A DNA stretch of 64,000 nucleotides from Neobacillus cucumis (GTDB lineage: Bacteria > Bacillota > Bacilli > Bacillales > Cytobacillaceae): the NCBI RefSeq assembly GCF_002860255.1, contig NZ_PGVE01000012.1:124001-188000 (forward strand). Reading direction: 5' to 3'. Shown here one piece after another: positions 16,377-26,400 of the stretch. The position numbers and the translations under genes were made by a program. Under the pieces are notes generated by a model. It worked only from the letters and a program-made list of their open reading frames with translations. It had not been told where the DNA came from and ran no database searches. How positions within the stretch are numbered: the stretch's first letter is position 1; each line of letters starts with the position of its first letter.

Positions 16377-19335
16377 ATTCGTCACCCTTTATTTGTTGGA
16401 TATAATCTGGAATTGGTGTGAAATCTTCACGATTCCACTTATCTTCAACCTTCACGCTGATTTGAGGCAGTCTATTACCAAATCGATGATTATGTTTTGG
16501 CAACGGTGGTTCTCCTTTAAATTCAAGTACTTCCATTTTAACGCCCGCTTCTTTGTAAGCCGGTGTATGGGTAACCAAATCATGATAGCTGCTCGTAAGA
16601 CGATTGACAGCCTCGATATCTTCCCTTGTATTCATGGTTAAGTACAGCTCGTTCCCTTTTACTCGGTCAGTCACCATGGTTCTTACCTTTACTTGACCAT
16701 ACGGGGATGTCAACCTCACCAATGTCCCATCCTCTAAATTTCGTTCTTTTGCAAGCTCAAGCGAAACCTCCAGCCATGGATGTGGTACTTTATGGGTTAA
16801 ACCTTCATTATGATAGGTCATGTTTCCTTCATGGAAATGCTCTAACAAACGGCCATTGTTTAGGTGTAAATCATATTCTTCTCCAGACACGAATGGAGGC
16901 GTCCAATCTACGGCAACTAACCTGGCTTTTCCTTCAGGCAGAGCAAAGCGGTTTTCATATAAAAGCGGCGTGCTTGAGCCGTCTTTTAATACCGGCCATA
17001 CTTGACTATTCCATCCTTCTAGGCGGTCATAGCTAACTCCTGAGAATAATTTTGCAAGACTTGCTGCTTCAGCCATGATTTCACTAGGATGTTTGTAGTT
17101 CCAATTCGCTCCAAGTCGATTGGCCAGTTCTTGGAAAATCTCCCAATCGGGCTTTGACTCACCAAGAGGCTCTAACACTTTATGGAAACGTTGAATTCTT
17201 CGTTCGGTATTGGTGAACGTTCCATCTTTTTCAAGGCTTGGTGCAGCAGGTAAAACAACATCCGCAAACTGAGCTGTTTTACTAAAAAAGATATCTTGAA
17301 CAACAAAAAACTCTAATCTTTCGAACGCAGAATCCACATGGTTGGAGTTGGCGTCAACCAATGACATATCTTCACCAAATAGGTATAGCGCCTTTAGTTT
17401 TCCTTTATCCATGCCCTCTACCATATGATGGTTGTCAAGACCTGGTTCTTCCGGAATCTTTACACCCCAAGCTTTTTCATATTTTGCGCGAACCTCAGGA
17501 TCTTGAACTGGTTCATATCCAGGCATCCAAGCTGGCATGGTTCCAAAGTCACAAGCTCCTTGAACATTATTGTGGCCGCGAAGCGGATAAGCTCCTGTTC
17601 CTGGACGGCCGTAGTTTCCTGTAATTAATAGCAAATTAGAAATGGCGGTGCTGGTATCTGTTGCACCCTTATGCTGCGTAACACCCATGGCCCACAAAAT
17701 ACAGGCGGATTTTGCTTCATGAATCATTTCGGCTAATTGAATAAGTACCTCTTGGTTTAATCCTGTCTTTTCTTCGGCATACTCCAACGTGAACTTTTCA
17801 AGACTCGTAATATAGTCTTCTAAACCGCTCACACGATTTTTCAAAAATTCTTTATCCTCCCAGCCTTGGTCTAGGATATATTTTGTAACAGCTGAAATCC
17901 AAATTAAATCCGTGCTAGGCTTCGGATGAATATGAAGGTTTGCCCTTTGAGCCAGTTCATTCTCGCGTAAGTCAGCAACGATTAACTTTTGTCCATGAAG
18001 CTTATGCTGCCGTTTAATTCTAGTTGCTAATACAGGGTGAGATTCTGCAGGGTTAGCTCCAATAACAATGATCAGTTCGGTTTTAATAAGATCCTCCATT
18101 GTTCCCGAATCTCCTCCGTAACCGACGGTTCTTAACAGACCTGCAGTCGCAGGAGATTGGCAGTATCTTGAACAGTTATCAACATTATTGGTTCCCATCA
18201 CAGCACGGGCAAACTTTTGAAATAAATAGTTTTCTTCATTGGAGCATTTGGAAGAAGCAATATAACCAATCGAATTGGGACCATGTTCTTGTTTAATTTT
18301 CCAAAGGTTATGTGCAATCAAATCAAGAGCTTCTTCCCATGTTGATTCCACAAATTCATTTCCTTTACGAATCAATGGTTTAGTTAAACGTTCTTCGCTA
18401 TTAACGAAGTCCCAGCCCCATTTCCCTTTTACACAGGTTGAAATTCCATTAACGGGTGCCTCTGTATCCGTCTGAATTTTTAAGATTTCACGGTCTTTTG
18501 TCCATACCTCGAAGCTGCAGCCAACACCACAAAACGTACAAACCGTTTTCGTCCGTTTAATTCTGGCTTTTCTCATCGAAGCTTCCACTTCTGAGATTGC
18601 AAAAATCTCCTTATAACCTGGCTCCACCTCTTTTGTCAGATCAATCATGGGACCTAAAATTTTTGGAGGAATACCGGTTAAAAATCCTGCGTTACCAAGC
18701 ATGGACTTTTCCATCAGAGCATTACATGGGCAAGCGCTAACGCAATGACCGCAAGAAACACAAGAGGATTGATCAATCGGTACATCATTGTCCCAAATAA
18801 CACGCGGTCTTTCTCGATTCCAATCAATTGTAAGGGTTTCATTCACTTGCAGGTCCTGACATGCTTCTACACAACGACCGCATAAGATACATTGATCAGG
18901 CTCATATCGGTAAAATGGATGCGAATTATCAGGAGGATAGGGCTTGGCTTCAAATGGATATTTTTGATGTTCAATCCCCATTAATTCGACCGTATTATGG
19001 ATCGTACAGTTCCCGTTATTGTTATCACAAACCGTACAATAAAGTTCATGATTTCTTAAAATACGGTCCATGGCTTCATTTTGAGCGTCACGGACTAAAG
19101 GAGATTGACTGTCCACTTTCATGTCAGCTTCTACCTTTGTTGCACATGATCGGACGAGTTCTCCGCCAACATTTACGTAGCACGTATCACACGTTTGAAT
19201 GGTACCTAAATTAGGATGATAACAAATTCCCGGTATAAAGACATCTTGCTGTCTAGCAACCTCTAAAATAGTTTGACCCGATTTTGCGTCATACTTTTTT
19301 CCGTTAATCTCTATTGAAAAAGTTGACTCTTCCAC
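16351..19335 (-). CDS. fdhF: Formate dehydrogenase catalytic subunit, molybdopterin (FdhF/YrhE type)
   Basis: About 994 residues. Order: N-terminal 2Fe-2S ferredoxin domain (Cys38, 49, 52, 64), a His/Cys segment (CTVC...CTIH), two 4Fe-4S clusters (CILCGRCVEAC; CVSCGHCVSAC), a 4Fe-4S Mo-binding motif (CTFCGVGC), then the bis-MGD catalytic domain. NVDNCSRYCQSP puts Cys at the position of selenocysteine in E. coli FdhF (about residue 392), so this is a Cys enzyme. It oxidises formate to CO2 in the cytosol; no NAD-binding or membrane subunit is encoded beside it. I chose the GTG at 19335 with AAAGGAGG 7 bases upstream; the ATG at 19356 overlaps that site. Confidence 0.93.
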   Translation of the reverse strand: MEESTFSIEINGKKYDAKSGQTILEVARQQDVFIPGICYHPNLGTIQTCDTCYVNVGGELVRSCATKVEADMKVDSQSPLVRDAQNEAMDRILRNHELYCTVCDNNNGNCTIHNTVELMGIEHQKYPFEAKPYPPDNSHPFYRYEPDQCILCGRCVEACQDLQVNETLTIDWNRERPRVIWDNDVPIDQSSCVSCGHCVSACPCNALMEKSMLGNAGFLTGIPPKILGPMIDLTKEVEPGYKEIFAISEVEASMRKARIKRTKTVCTFCGVGCSFEVWTKDREILKIQTDTEAPVNGISTCVKGKWGWDFVNSEERLTKPLIRKGNEFVESTWEEALDLIAHNLWKIKQEHGPNSIGYIASSKCSNEENYLFQKFARAVMGTNNVDNCSRYCQSPATAGLLRTVGYGGDSGTMEDLIKTELIIVIGANPAESHPVLATRIKRQHKLHGQKLIVADLRENELAQRANLHIHPKPSTDLIWISAVTKYILDQGWEDKEFLKNRVSGLEDYITSLEKFTLEYAEEKTGLNQEVLIQLAEMIHEAKSACILWAMGVTQHKGATDTSTAISNLLLITGNYGRPGTGAYPLRGHNNVQGACDFGTMPAWMPGYEPVQDPEVRAKYEKAWGVKIPEEPGLDNHHMVEGMDKGKLKALYLFGEDMSLVDANSNHVDSAFERLEFFVVQDIFFSKTAQFADVVLPAAPSLEKDGTFTNTERRIQRFHKVLEPLGESKPDWEIFQELANRLGANWNYKHPSEIMAEAASLAKLFSGVSYDRLEGWNSQVWPVLKDGSSTPLLYENRFALPEGKARLVAVDWTPPFVSGEEYDLHLNNGRLLEHFHEGNMTYHNEGLTHKVPHPWLEVSLELAKERNLEDGTLVRLTSPYGQVKVRTMVTDRVKGNELYLTMNTREDIEAVNRLTSSYHDLVTHTPAYKEAGVKMEVLEFKGEPPLPKHNHRFGNRLPQISVKVEDKWNREDFTPIPDYIQQIKGDEYGEGNYAN

Positions 19336-19373
19336 GATCCTGCCTCCTTTATTCAATCCTGTATGAAATGTTA

Positions 19374-20168
19374 CTAGCTTTTACTACCCGATTGGTTTTT
19401 TATGTAATCTTTATAAGATAGCCAATACGCCAGTGAGACAAAAATGCTCCCTCCTACCGCGTTTCCTAAAAAAACAGGAATAAAATTTCTTACAAAATCA
19501 TTCCAAGAAAAGTGCTGAGCAAATATGGCTGCCGGTATAACGAACATATTTGCAACTACATGCTGAAATCCAATGGCTACAAATCCCATGATCGGAAACC
19601 AAATACATAAAACCTTTCCGCTCATTTCTTGTGAACCGTAGGATAGCCAAACAGCAAGACCTACTAGCCAATTACAGCCAATCGCAGAAAAAAAGGAGGG
19701 CCAAAAGGCTTCACTTATCTTTCCTTGAGCTAAGGCAATAGTTTTAGTAAGAAATGGATCCTCACTAGTCAGACCTGCGAGATGGCCAAAAACATACGCC
19801 ACAAAAACAGCACCAACAAAATTACTGATGGTAATCCATATCCAATTGTAAATAAGCCTTCCTAACGAAACTTTTTTCGCATAGTAGCCCATCGCTAACG
19901 CCATCATATTTCCAGTCAGTAATTCTCCGCCTGCTAAAAGGATTAGAATAAGACCTAAAGGAAATACAGATGCCCCAAGAAAGGAACCAAAGGTTCCCCA
20001 CTCTTTTGGGAGATTGGCTGTCACACGAATATCCAAAAGATAGCCTATAGAGATGAAAGCACCTCCGAGGATGCCCAAGATAAACATCTTGGCTAAAGGG
20101 AGCTTTGCCTTTTTTAAGCCTGCATCAATCGCTGTCTCCGCTATTTCGTATGGTTTTAGAAATGCCAT
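19374..20168 (-). CDS. Formate/nitrite transporter family channel (FocA/NirC; YrhG-like)
   Basis: 264 residues, six predicted membrane helices, with FNT signatures GGELLTGNMMALAMG and GFQHVVANMFVIPAA. It heads the minus-strand formate operon, 38 bases before the fdhF start, so formate is the likely substrate, as for YrhG of B. subtilis. Ribosome site GGAGGG before the ATG. Confidence 0.9.
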   Translation of the reverse strand: MAFLKPYEIAETAIDAGLKKAKLPLAKMFILGILGGAFISIGYLLDIRVTANLPKEWGTFGSFLGASVFPLGLILILLAGGELLTGNMMALAMGYYAKKVSLGRLIYNWIWITISNFVGAVFVAYVFGHLAGLTSEDPFLTKTIALAQGKISEAFWPSFFSAIGCNWLVGLAVWLSYGSQEMSGKVLCIWFPIMGFVAIGFQHVVANMFVIPAAIFAQHFSWNDFVRNFIPVFLGNAVGGSIFVSLAYWLSYKDYIKNQSGSKS

Positions 20169-20266
20169 GGCTTCCCTCCTAAATGGGTTCTCATAATAAT
20201 ATTTACTGATTTGGGAAATTTATTAAAAACTAATTTTATAAAACTAAATGAAAGGAGGGTTCTTTT

Positions 20267-20485
20267 TTGGAAACAGAAGAGCTGTATCAATATGTAAGTT
20301 CAATGATTACATCATCAACCCATCGACCGAAATATATGTCCATCTCAACGGTAAAAGTTGCCGATTTACTTGGAGTCCCCCTATCAGACGTAGAGAATGG
20401 CTTAAATGAATTAATAGCCGATGGACGCTTAACTACCACAAAGCTTGATCAACCGCCATATAAAGAGGTTTTTATGCTTCAATAA
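20267..20485 (+). CDS. Small winged-helix-like protein divergent from the formate operon
   Basis: 72 residues with a helix-turn-helix-wing pattern: MSISTVKVADLLGVPLSDVENGLNELIADGRLTTTKLDQPPYKEVFML. Translation starts at TTG with AAAGGAGGG 6 bases upstream. It is divergent from the FNT channel gene with about 100 bases between. A regulator of the formate operon is an attractive guess, but proteins of this size and shape can also bind other proteins. No named family recognised. Confidence 0.65.
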   Translation: METEELYQYVSSMITSSTHRPKYMSISTVKVADLLGVPLSDVENGLNELIADGRLTTTKLDQPPYKEVFMLQ

Positions 20486-20491
20486 TCAAAG

Positions 20492-20538
20492 AGAAAAGCT
20501 CACACAATCCTTTTGAAAGGAATTAGTGTGAGCTCTTC
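20492..20538. terminator. Terminator between convergent genes
   Basis: AGCTCACAC...GTGTGAGCT stem with flanking AGAAA/TTCTT, serving the small plus-strand gene and the NlpC/P60 gene. Confidence 0.65.
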
Positions 20539-20552
20539 TTTAATCTCTTCTG

Positions 20553-21350
20553 TTACTTTGCTGATTTTGCTCCTAAATAACGGACTTTCCAATAGCTGCT
20601 GTTCATATCTGTTATGGTCACGCCTGTACTTGAACCCGCATGGATAAATTTGTTGTCGCCGATATAAATACCTGCATGGGAAGGACCACCTGCTGTATTA
20701 AAGAATACTATATCTCCTTTTTTTGGTGCGGAAACAGGAGCAGCTGTATTCCAAATCGAAGCAACCGTTCTTGGAAGCGATACGCCTTGCTTAGCAAAAA
20801 CATAATTTAAAAATCCCGAGCAATCAAATCCAGCTGGTGTGCTTCCTCCCCACACATATGGTACGCCTAAATACTTTTTCGCTTCCGTAATTAATGCATC
20901 TGCATTAAAAGCTTTTTTCACTTCTGGAACTGGTGCAGGAGAGGGTGTGACCGATACTCCTGGCATTTTAAGTACCTGTCCAACTTTGATCAGGTCAGTG
21001 GTTAAATGATTAATAGATTTTATTTCAGATACAGAAGTATTGTGAATTTTGGCAATTAAAGAAAGGCTGTCACCATACTTAACCGTATAAGTAGACTTTT
21101 CTGAAGTGTGTGCATGTGGAGCAAGTAATGAAAATTTTTGGCCAATACGAATGGTAGAAGAAGATAAGTGGTTGTATTGCATAACTTGCTCTACAGATAG
21201 CTTATTTGTAGTAGCAATTTTCCATAATGAATCGCCTGATTGGACCGTATAAATCAACTCATGTGCGCTTGCTTGACTGGAATAACTAACCGCTAGGATT
21301 CCTAACGCAGCAATCGTAGTGATGAATTGTTTTTTCAAGTGTTTGAACAC
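20553..21350 (-). CDS. LysM-NlpC/P60 peptidoglycan endopeptidase (LytE/CwlS-like)
   Basis: 265 residues. Signal peptide (about 1-29), LysM 1 (33-76) and LysM 2 (87-130) for wall binding, Pro-rich linker (135-145), C-terminal NlpC/P60 domain with catalytic Cys177 (GFDCSGF), His226 (PSHAGIYIG) and His238 (FIHAG). Such D,L-endopeptidases cut the D-Glu-mDAP bond in wall stem peptides during growth and separation. LytE of B. subtilis has three LysM domains and this protein has two, so I give no gene symbol. Monocistronic, followed by the shared terminator. Confidence 0.9.
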   Translation of the reverse strand: MFKHLKKQFITTIAALGILAVSYSSQASAHELIYTVQSGDSLWKIATTNKLSVEQVMQYNHLSSSTIRIGQKFSLLAPHAHTSEKSTYTVKYGDSLSLIAKIHNTSVSEIKSINHLTTDLIKVGQVLKMPGVSVTPSPAPVPEVKKAFNADALITEAKKYLGVPYVWGGSTPAGFDCSGFLNYVFAKQGVSLPRTVASIWNTAAPVSAPKKGDIVFFNTAGGPSHAGIYIGDNKFIHAGSSTGVTITDMNSSYWKVRYLGAKSAK

Positions 21351-21653
21351 TCCTCAATTTGGTAGATTTTGTATTGCATAAATTCTTTTTTTGTTTCAAC
21401 GGAAATTATCATAACCTAACCAACCGAGTGCTTTACACCCCTATTTCATTGGAAAATATCCATTAATTATCCATTTTTGCTAAAATAATAATCTAGGAGA
21501 TTTATTAGAAAATCAATAGATAAATGATGAATTTTTTTAAACAGATTCGAGACAAAAAATGGTTCATTTTGTGAAAACTATCACATGATAGTGAAAACCC
21601 CATATAATTAAAGTATCAAAAGTGAACGATTAAATTTGAAAGGGGCTATTTCC
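21351..21653. other. AT-rich intergenic region
   Basis: About 300 bases between divergent genes, holding the upstream region of the wall hydrolase and of the small membrane protein. The inverted repeat CTATCACATGATAG at 21579-21592 is the only clear symmetric element. Confidence 0.4.
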
Positions 21654-21857
21654 ATGGGGTTAATACTTGGGATACTGATCGGCTTAATTACAGGTGTGTT
21701 ATTGGGGGCAACGATATCTTTTCCAATAGGTTCAGCGGTGGGGATTTTTATTGATAGAAGCTTTAATAGTTGGGCAATAGAAATTGAGATAGCTATAATT
21801 ATATTAAGCATTTTCATGATACTTAAGTTTTTAAATATTCGCTTAAAGAAGAGCTAA
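21654..21857 (+). CDS. Small membrane protein with glycine-zipper-like helix
   Basis: 67 residues, almost entirely two hydrophobic helices. The first, LILGILIGLITGVLLGATISFPIGSAVGIFID, has Gly spaced every three or four residues, like glycine-zipper domains. The C-terminus is basic (RLKKS). Start ATG at 21654 with GAAAGGGG 8 bases upstream. No function known; real-gene status rests on the ribosome site and membrane-protein composition. Confidence 0.6.
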   Translation: MGLILGILIGLITGVLLGATISFPIGSAVGIFIDRSFNSWAIEIEIAIIILSIFMILKFLNIRLKKS

Positions 21858-21881
21858 TTTTCTTTTTTGATTTTTATTTCT

Positions 21882-21920
21882 ATAAATAAAACAGGCACCA
21901 TCTTATAGAGATGATGCCTG
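21882..21920 (-). terminator. Terminator after gltBD
   Basis: On the minus strand, a 12-bp near-perfect stem (AGATGGTGCCTG with CAGGCATCATCT) is followed by TTTTATTTAT. It lies 64 bases after the gltD stop. Confidence 0.75.
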
Positions 21921-21983
21921 TTGCTGTTCTATAGTACCTATAGAATAGTATAGATTCTAACCATCTATTGAAATGGTCAATTG

Positions 21984-23450
21984 TTAAACCATCAAGTATT
22001 TATCAACTTCACGAGCGACTTCACGGCCTTCGTTGATTGCCCAAACGATAAGGCTTTGCCCTCTTCTCGCATCGCCTGCAGCAAACACACCTTCAACGTT
22101 GGTTCTGAACTCACCGTATCTAGCTTGAACCTTCTGGTTAACAGCCTGCACACCGAATTGGTTTAATAGAGGCTGCTCTGTTCCCTCAAAACCAATCGCG
22201 ATAAACACAAATTGTGCCGGCCATACTTTTTCAGTACCTGGAATTTCTTTAAAGTAATAACGACCTTGTTCATCCTTTAATTTTTCCATTTGGATGGTGT
22301 GAAGCTCTTTTAGGTTTCCATTCTCATCCGCAATGATTTTCTTTGTTTGAATGGAATATTGACGAGGATCTTCCCCAAATTTTGCTTCCGCTTCTTTATA
22401 AGCATAATCCATGGTAAAAACGTTTGGATAGGCTGGCCATAAATTATTAGAAGTACGTTCTACAGGCAATTGCGGATGCTTACCAAACTGGACGACACTG
22501 CGGCAATTTTGACGAAGGGCTGTAGCCACACAGTCTGCACCTGTATCTCCGCCGCCAATAACGATCACATCTTTGCCTTCAACATTGATAAATTGACCAT
22601 CTTCAAAATTTGAATCTAATAGACTTTTAGTTGCTAGAGTCAAATAGTCCATCGCAAAATGAATTCCCTTTGCTTCGCGTCCTTCAATCACTAAATCACG
22701 CTGCCTTTGCGCGCCTGTACAAAGGATAACGGCATCGAATTGTGCTTGAAGTTCTGCAGCTGTGATATCTTTCCCCACTTCTGTATTCGTAACGAAGTCG
22801 ATGCCTTCCTGTGTCAATAAACGAACTCGGCGTTCCACGACTTCTTTTTCCAGCTTCATGTTTGGAATACCATACATGAGTAAACCGCCTGGACGATCGG
22901 CACGTTCAAAAACCGTTACTGAGTGGCCTGCTTGATTAAGCTGATCAGCCGCAGCCAAACCAGCTGGACCAGATCCGATAATAGCTACTTTCTTACCAGT
23001 GCGTGAAGCTGGGATTCTTGGTGTAATCCAGCCATTTTCAAAGCCCTTGTCGATGATGGCTTGTTCAATATTCTTAATCGTTACCGCAGGATCGGAAATC
23101 GCCACCGTACATGAACCTTCACAAGGTGCTGGACAAACCCTGCCTGTAAACTCAGGGAAATTATTTGTTTTCATCAGTCGATCCAATGCTTCTTTCCAAC
23201 GACCGCGATAAACCAGATCATTCCACTCCGGAATCAGGTTGTGGATTGGGCAACCAGAAGTGGCTCCTTGAATCTCCATCCCAATATGGCAGAAGGGAGT
23301 GGCGCAGTCCATACACCGCGCCCCCTGTATGCTTAATTTTTCATCAGAAAAAGGAAGTTTGTGCTCTTTCCAATCGTTTAGTCGTGTGAGGGGATCTCTT
23401 TCTCCCACTTTTTCACGAGCATATTCCATAAATCCTGTTGTTTTCCCCAT
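21984..23450 (-). CDS. gltD: Glutamate synthase (NADPH) small subunit
   Basis: 488 residues. N-terminal 4Fe-4S region ([35 protein letters not shown]), FAD-binding [14 protein letters not shown] (about 157-170) and NADPH-binding [19 protein letters not shown]-terminal [23 protein letters not shown]. It passes electrons from NADPH to the large subunit, where glutamine and 2-oxoglutarate give two glutamates. Starts 16 bases after gltB. Confidence 0.96.
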   Translation of the reverse strand: MGKTTGFMEYAREKVGERDPLTRLNDWKEHKLPFSDEKLSIQGARCMDCATPFCHIGMEIQGATSGCPIHNLIPEWNDLVYRGRWKEALDRLMKTNNFPEFTGRVCPAPCEGSCTVAISDPAVTIKNIEQAIIDKGFENGWITPRIPASRTGKKVAIIGSGPAGLAAADQLNQAGHSVTVFERADRPGGLLMYGIPNMKLEKEVVERRVRLLTQEGIDFVTNTEVGKDITAAELQAQFDAVILCTGAQRQRDLVIEGREAKGIHFAMDYLTLATKSLLDSNFEDGQFINVEGKDVIVIGGGDTGADCVATALRQNCRSVVQFGKHPQLPVERTSNNLWPAYPNVFTMDYAYKEAEAKFGEDPRQYSIQTKKIIADENGNLKELHTIQMEKLKDEQGRYYFKEIPGTEKVWPAQFVFIAIGFEGTEQPLLNQFGVQAVNQKVQARYGEFRTNVEGVFAAGDARRGQSLIVWAINEGREVAREVDKYLMV

Positions 23451-23466
23451 TTTCCTGTCCCCTTTC

Positions 23467-26400
23467 TTAGCGGATTGCAGCTTCCTGCTGTTTTACTGGT
23501 TTTGTCTTTGCTCCGGAATTCGCTAAAAAGGCGCTCATAACGGCTTCATCTTCTGAAAGGCCTGCTAATTTTTGCTCCTCGATCAATTGAATCATCCGTT
23601 TATAATCCTTCGGAATCACTTTGACAAATTTTCTAACACACTCTTCCCAGTCCTCTAGAACACAGCTTGCCTTTACACTTTCTGTGTAACGGAAATGGTT
23701 TTCGATTAACTGTCTTAGCTCATCCTCATCGGCCGGACTTGATACCGATTCAAATTCAATCAATTCCTGGTTGCATAAATTCTTAAACGTATCCTTGTCT
23801 TCAGCTAGTACGTAAGCAATTCCGCCGGACATTCCAGCACCAAAGTTTTTGCCAACGTCGCCTAAAATTACCACACGTCCGCCTGTCATATACTCACAGC
23901 CATGATCGCCAATGCCCTCAACAACCACATTTACACCGCTGTTACGAACGGCAAAACGTTCTCCAGCACGTCCATTGATATAAGCTTCACCACTTGTTGA
24001 CCCGATAAAAGCAACATTTCCAGCGATGACATTTTCGCCTGAAGCAAACTTCGTGTGTTCATCTGCTCGGACGATGATTTTACCGCCAGACAGACCTTTA
24101 CCCACATAATCGTTCACATCTCCAGTAAGTTCAAGCGTCATTCCTTTCGGTACGAAGGCTCCGAAGCTTTGGCCGGCAGACCCATTAAACCTTAAGGTAA
24201 TCGTATCCTCTGGAAGTCCTTCTTCACCGTAACGTTTAGAAATTTCACTTCCCACAATGGTACCCGCCACACGATTGACGTTCGTGATTGGGAAGCTGGC
24301 ATCGACAGGTGTACCATAATCTAATGCCTGTTGAACAGCTGGCAGAATGTATTTCACATCAAGGGTTTCTTCAATTCGGTGATTTTGCGGGCGTTTAAAC
24401 GTACGTGCTCCTTCAGGCTTGTGAAGTAAAGCAGTTAAATCTAAATGCTGAGCCTTCCAGTGTGCTTTTGCACGATCACTTACCGTTAAAACATCTGTAC
24501 GGCCAACCATTTCTTCTACTGTTCTAAAACCAAGCTCTGCCATAATTTCTCGCACTTCCTGTGCAATAAATCGCATAAAGTTAACGATATAATCTGCTTC
24601 TCCCGTAAACTTTTTACGAAGCTCAGGATTTTGAGTAGCAATACCAACAGGACATGTATCCAAGTGGCAAACACGCATCATCACACAGCCAAGCACTACA
24701 AGTGGTGCCGTTGCAAAGCCAAATTCCTCCGCTCCCAACAACGCTGCCATGACAACATCCTTACCTGTCATTAATTTTCCGTCTGTTTCAAGAACAACCC
24801 GGTCACGTAAACCATTCAGCATTAGCGTTTGGTGTGCTTCTGCTAATCCAAGCTCCCAAGGCAATCCAGCATGCTGAATGCTCGTTTTCGGTGAAGCTCC
24901 CGTTCCACCATCGTAACCGCTGATAACAATAACATCGGCTACTGCCTTTGCTACACCTGCTGCAATCGTTCCAACGCCGCCCTTTGATACAAGCTTTACG
25001 CTGATACGGGCATCACGATTGGCATTTTTCAAATCATGGATCAGCTGAGCCAAATCCTCAATGGAGTAAATATCATGGTGCGGTGGAGGTGAAATCAAGC
25101 TGACACCTGGTGTTGCTCCACGTACATCAGCAACCCATGGATATACCTTCTTACCCATTAACTGTCCACCTTCACCAGGCTTCGCGCCTTGTGCCATTTT
25201 AATTTGCAGCTCATCGGCATTGACAAGATAATGACTCTTTACACCAAAACGTCCAGAAGCAATCTGTTTAATCCTACTTCCTCTGTTGTCGCCATTTTCA
25301 TCTAGAACAAAGCGGCTTGGGTCTTCCCCGCCTTCACCCGAGTTGCTTTTCCCGCCTAAACGGTTCATCGCAATCGCTAATGTTTCATGTGCTTCCTTAC
25401 TGATCGATCCAAAGGACATCGCACCTGTTTTAAAGCGGCGGACGATGGAATCCACGGATTCTACTTCATCAATCGCCAAAGCTTGACGTGAACCATTGAA
25501 TGAGAATAAGTTACGTAAGAAGCCAAGTCTTTCTTCATTTGCAAGATTCGAATATTTTTTAAATAAGTCATAATCACCGTTACGGCAAGCCCATTGAAGG
25601 GTATGGATGGTTCCAGGATTGAAGGCATGGTGTTCACCATCATGTCTCCACTGGAAGTTACTTCCTGAATCTAATGTCTTGTCAGTCGATTCTGCATAAG
25701 CATCCGCGTGGCGTAACTTCGCTTCTTCTGCAATGGTCTCAAGACCAATTCCTCCAAGTTGAGAAACGGTTCCAGTGAAGTAGCGGTCATTTACCTCTGA
25801 GCTAATCCCCACTGCTTCAAAAATTTGAGCACCACGATAGCTTTGTACGGTTGAGATCCCCATTTTTGACATGACCTTTACAACACCCTCGGTCATTGCA
25901 TAAACGTATTTTTCAACAGCTTCTTGATAGGTGAATGATAAAGTTCCTTCCTGAACTGCCTGCTGATAAATAGTGAAAACAAGATATGGGTTAATGGCAT
26001 CGACGCCGTATCCAAGCATGACCGCAAAATGATGAACTTCTCTTACCTCTCCTGTTTCTACAATGATGCTAGCCTTTGTTCTTAATCCTTCGCGAATCAA
26101 GTGCTGATGAAGTGCGCTCGCTGCCAATAATGATGGAATCGCTACTTCTGTTTGATTCATGTTACGATCAGACAGGATAATCAAGCTGGCACCTGCTGCA
26201 ATAGCTTCGTCTGCTTGACGGCAAATTTCATCAAGGCTCTTCTCTAGATCATTAGCGAACAAGATGTCGATGACTTGGCTCTTAAATGCTTCGCTAGTCT
26301 TTAAATCTTTTAACTGGCTGTTGGTGATGATCGGTGTCTCCAGCTGAATTCGACGGCAATTTTCTGCCGATGGATGAAGCAGATTCCCTTCCGCGCCTAG

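Noticed and set aside
19335-19356. ATG start for FdhF at 19356
   Set aside because: The AAAGGAGG site lies inside those seven codons and is spaced for the GTG at 19335.
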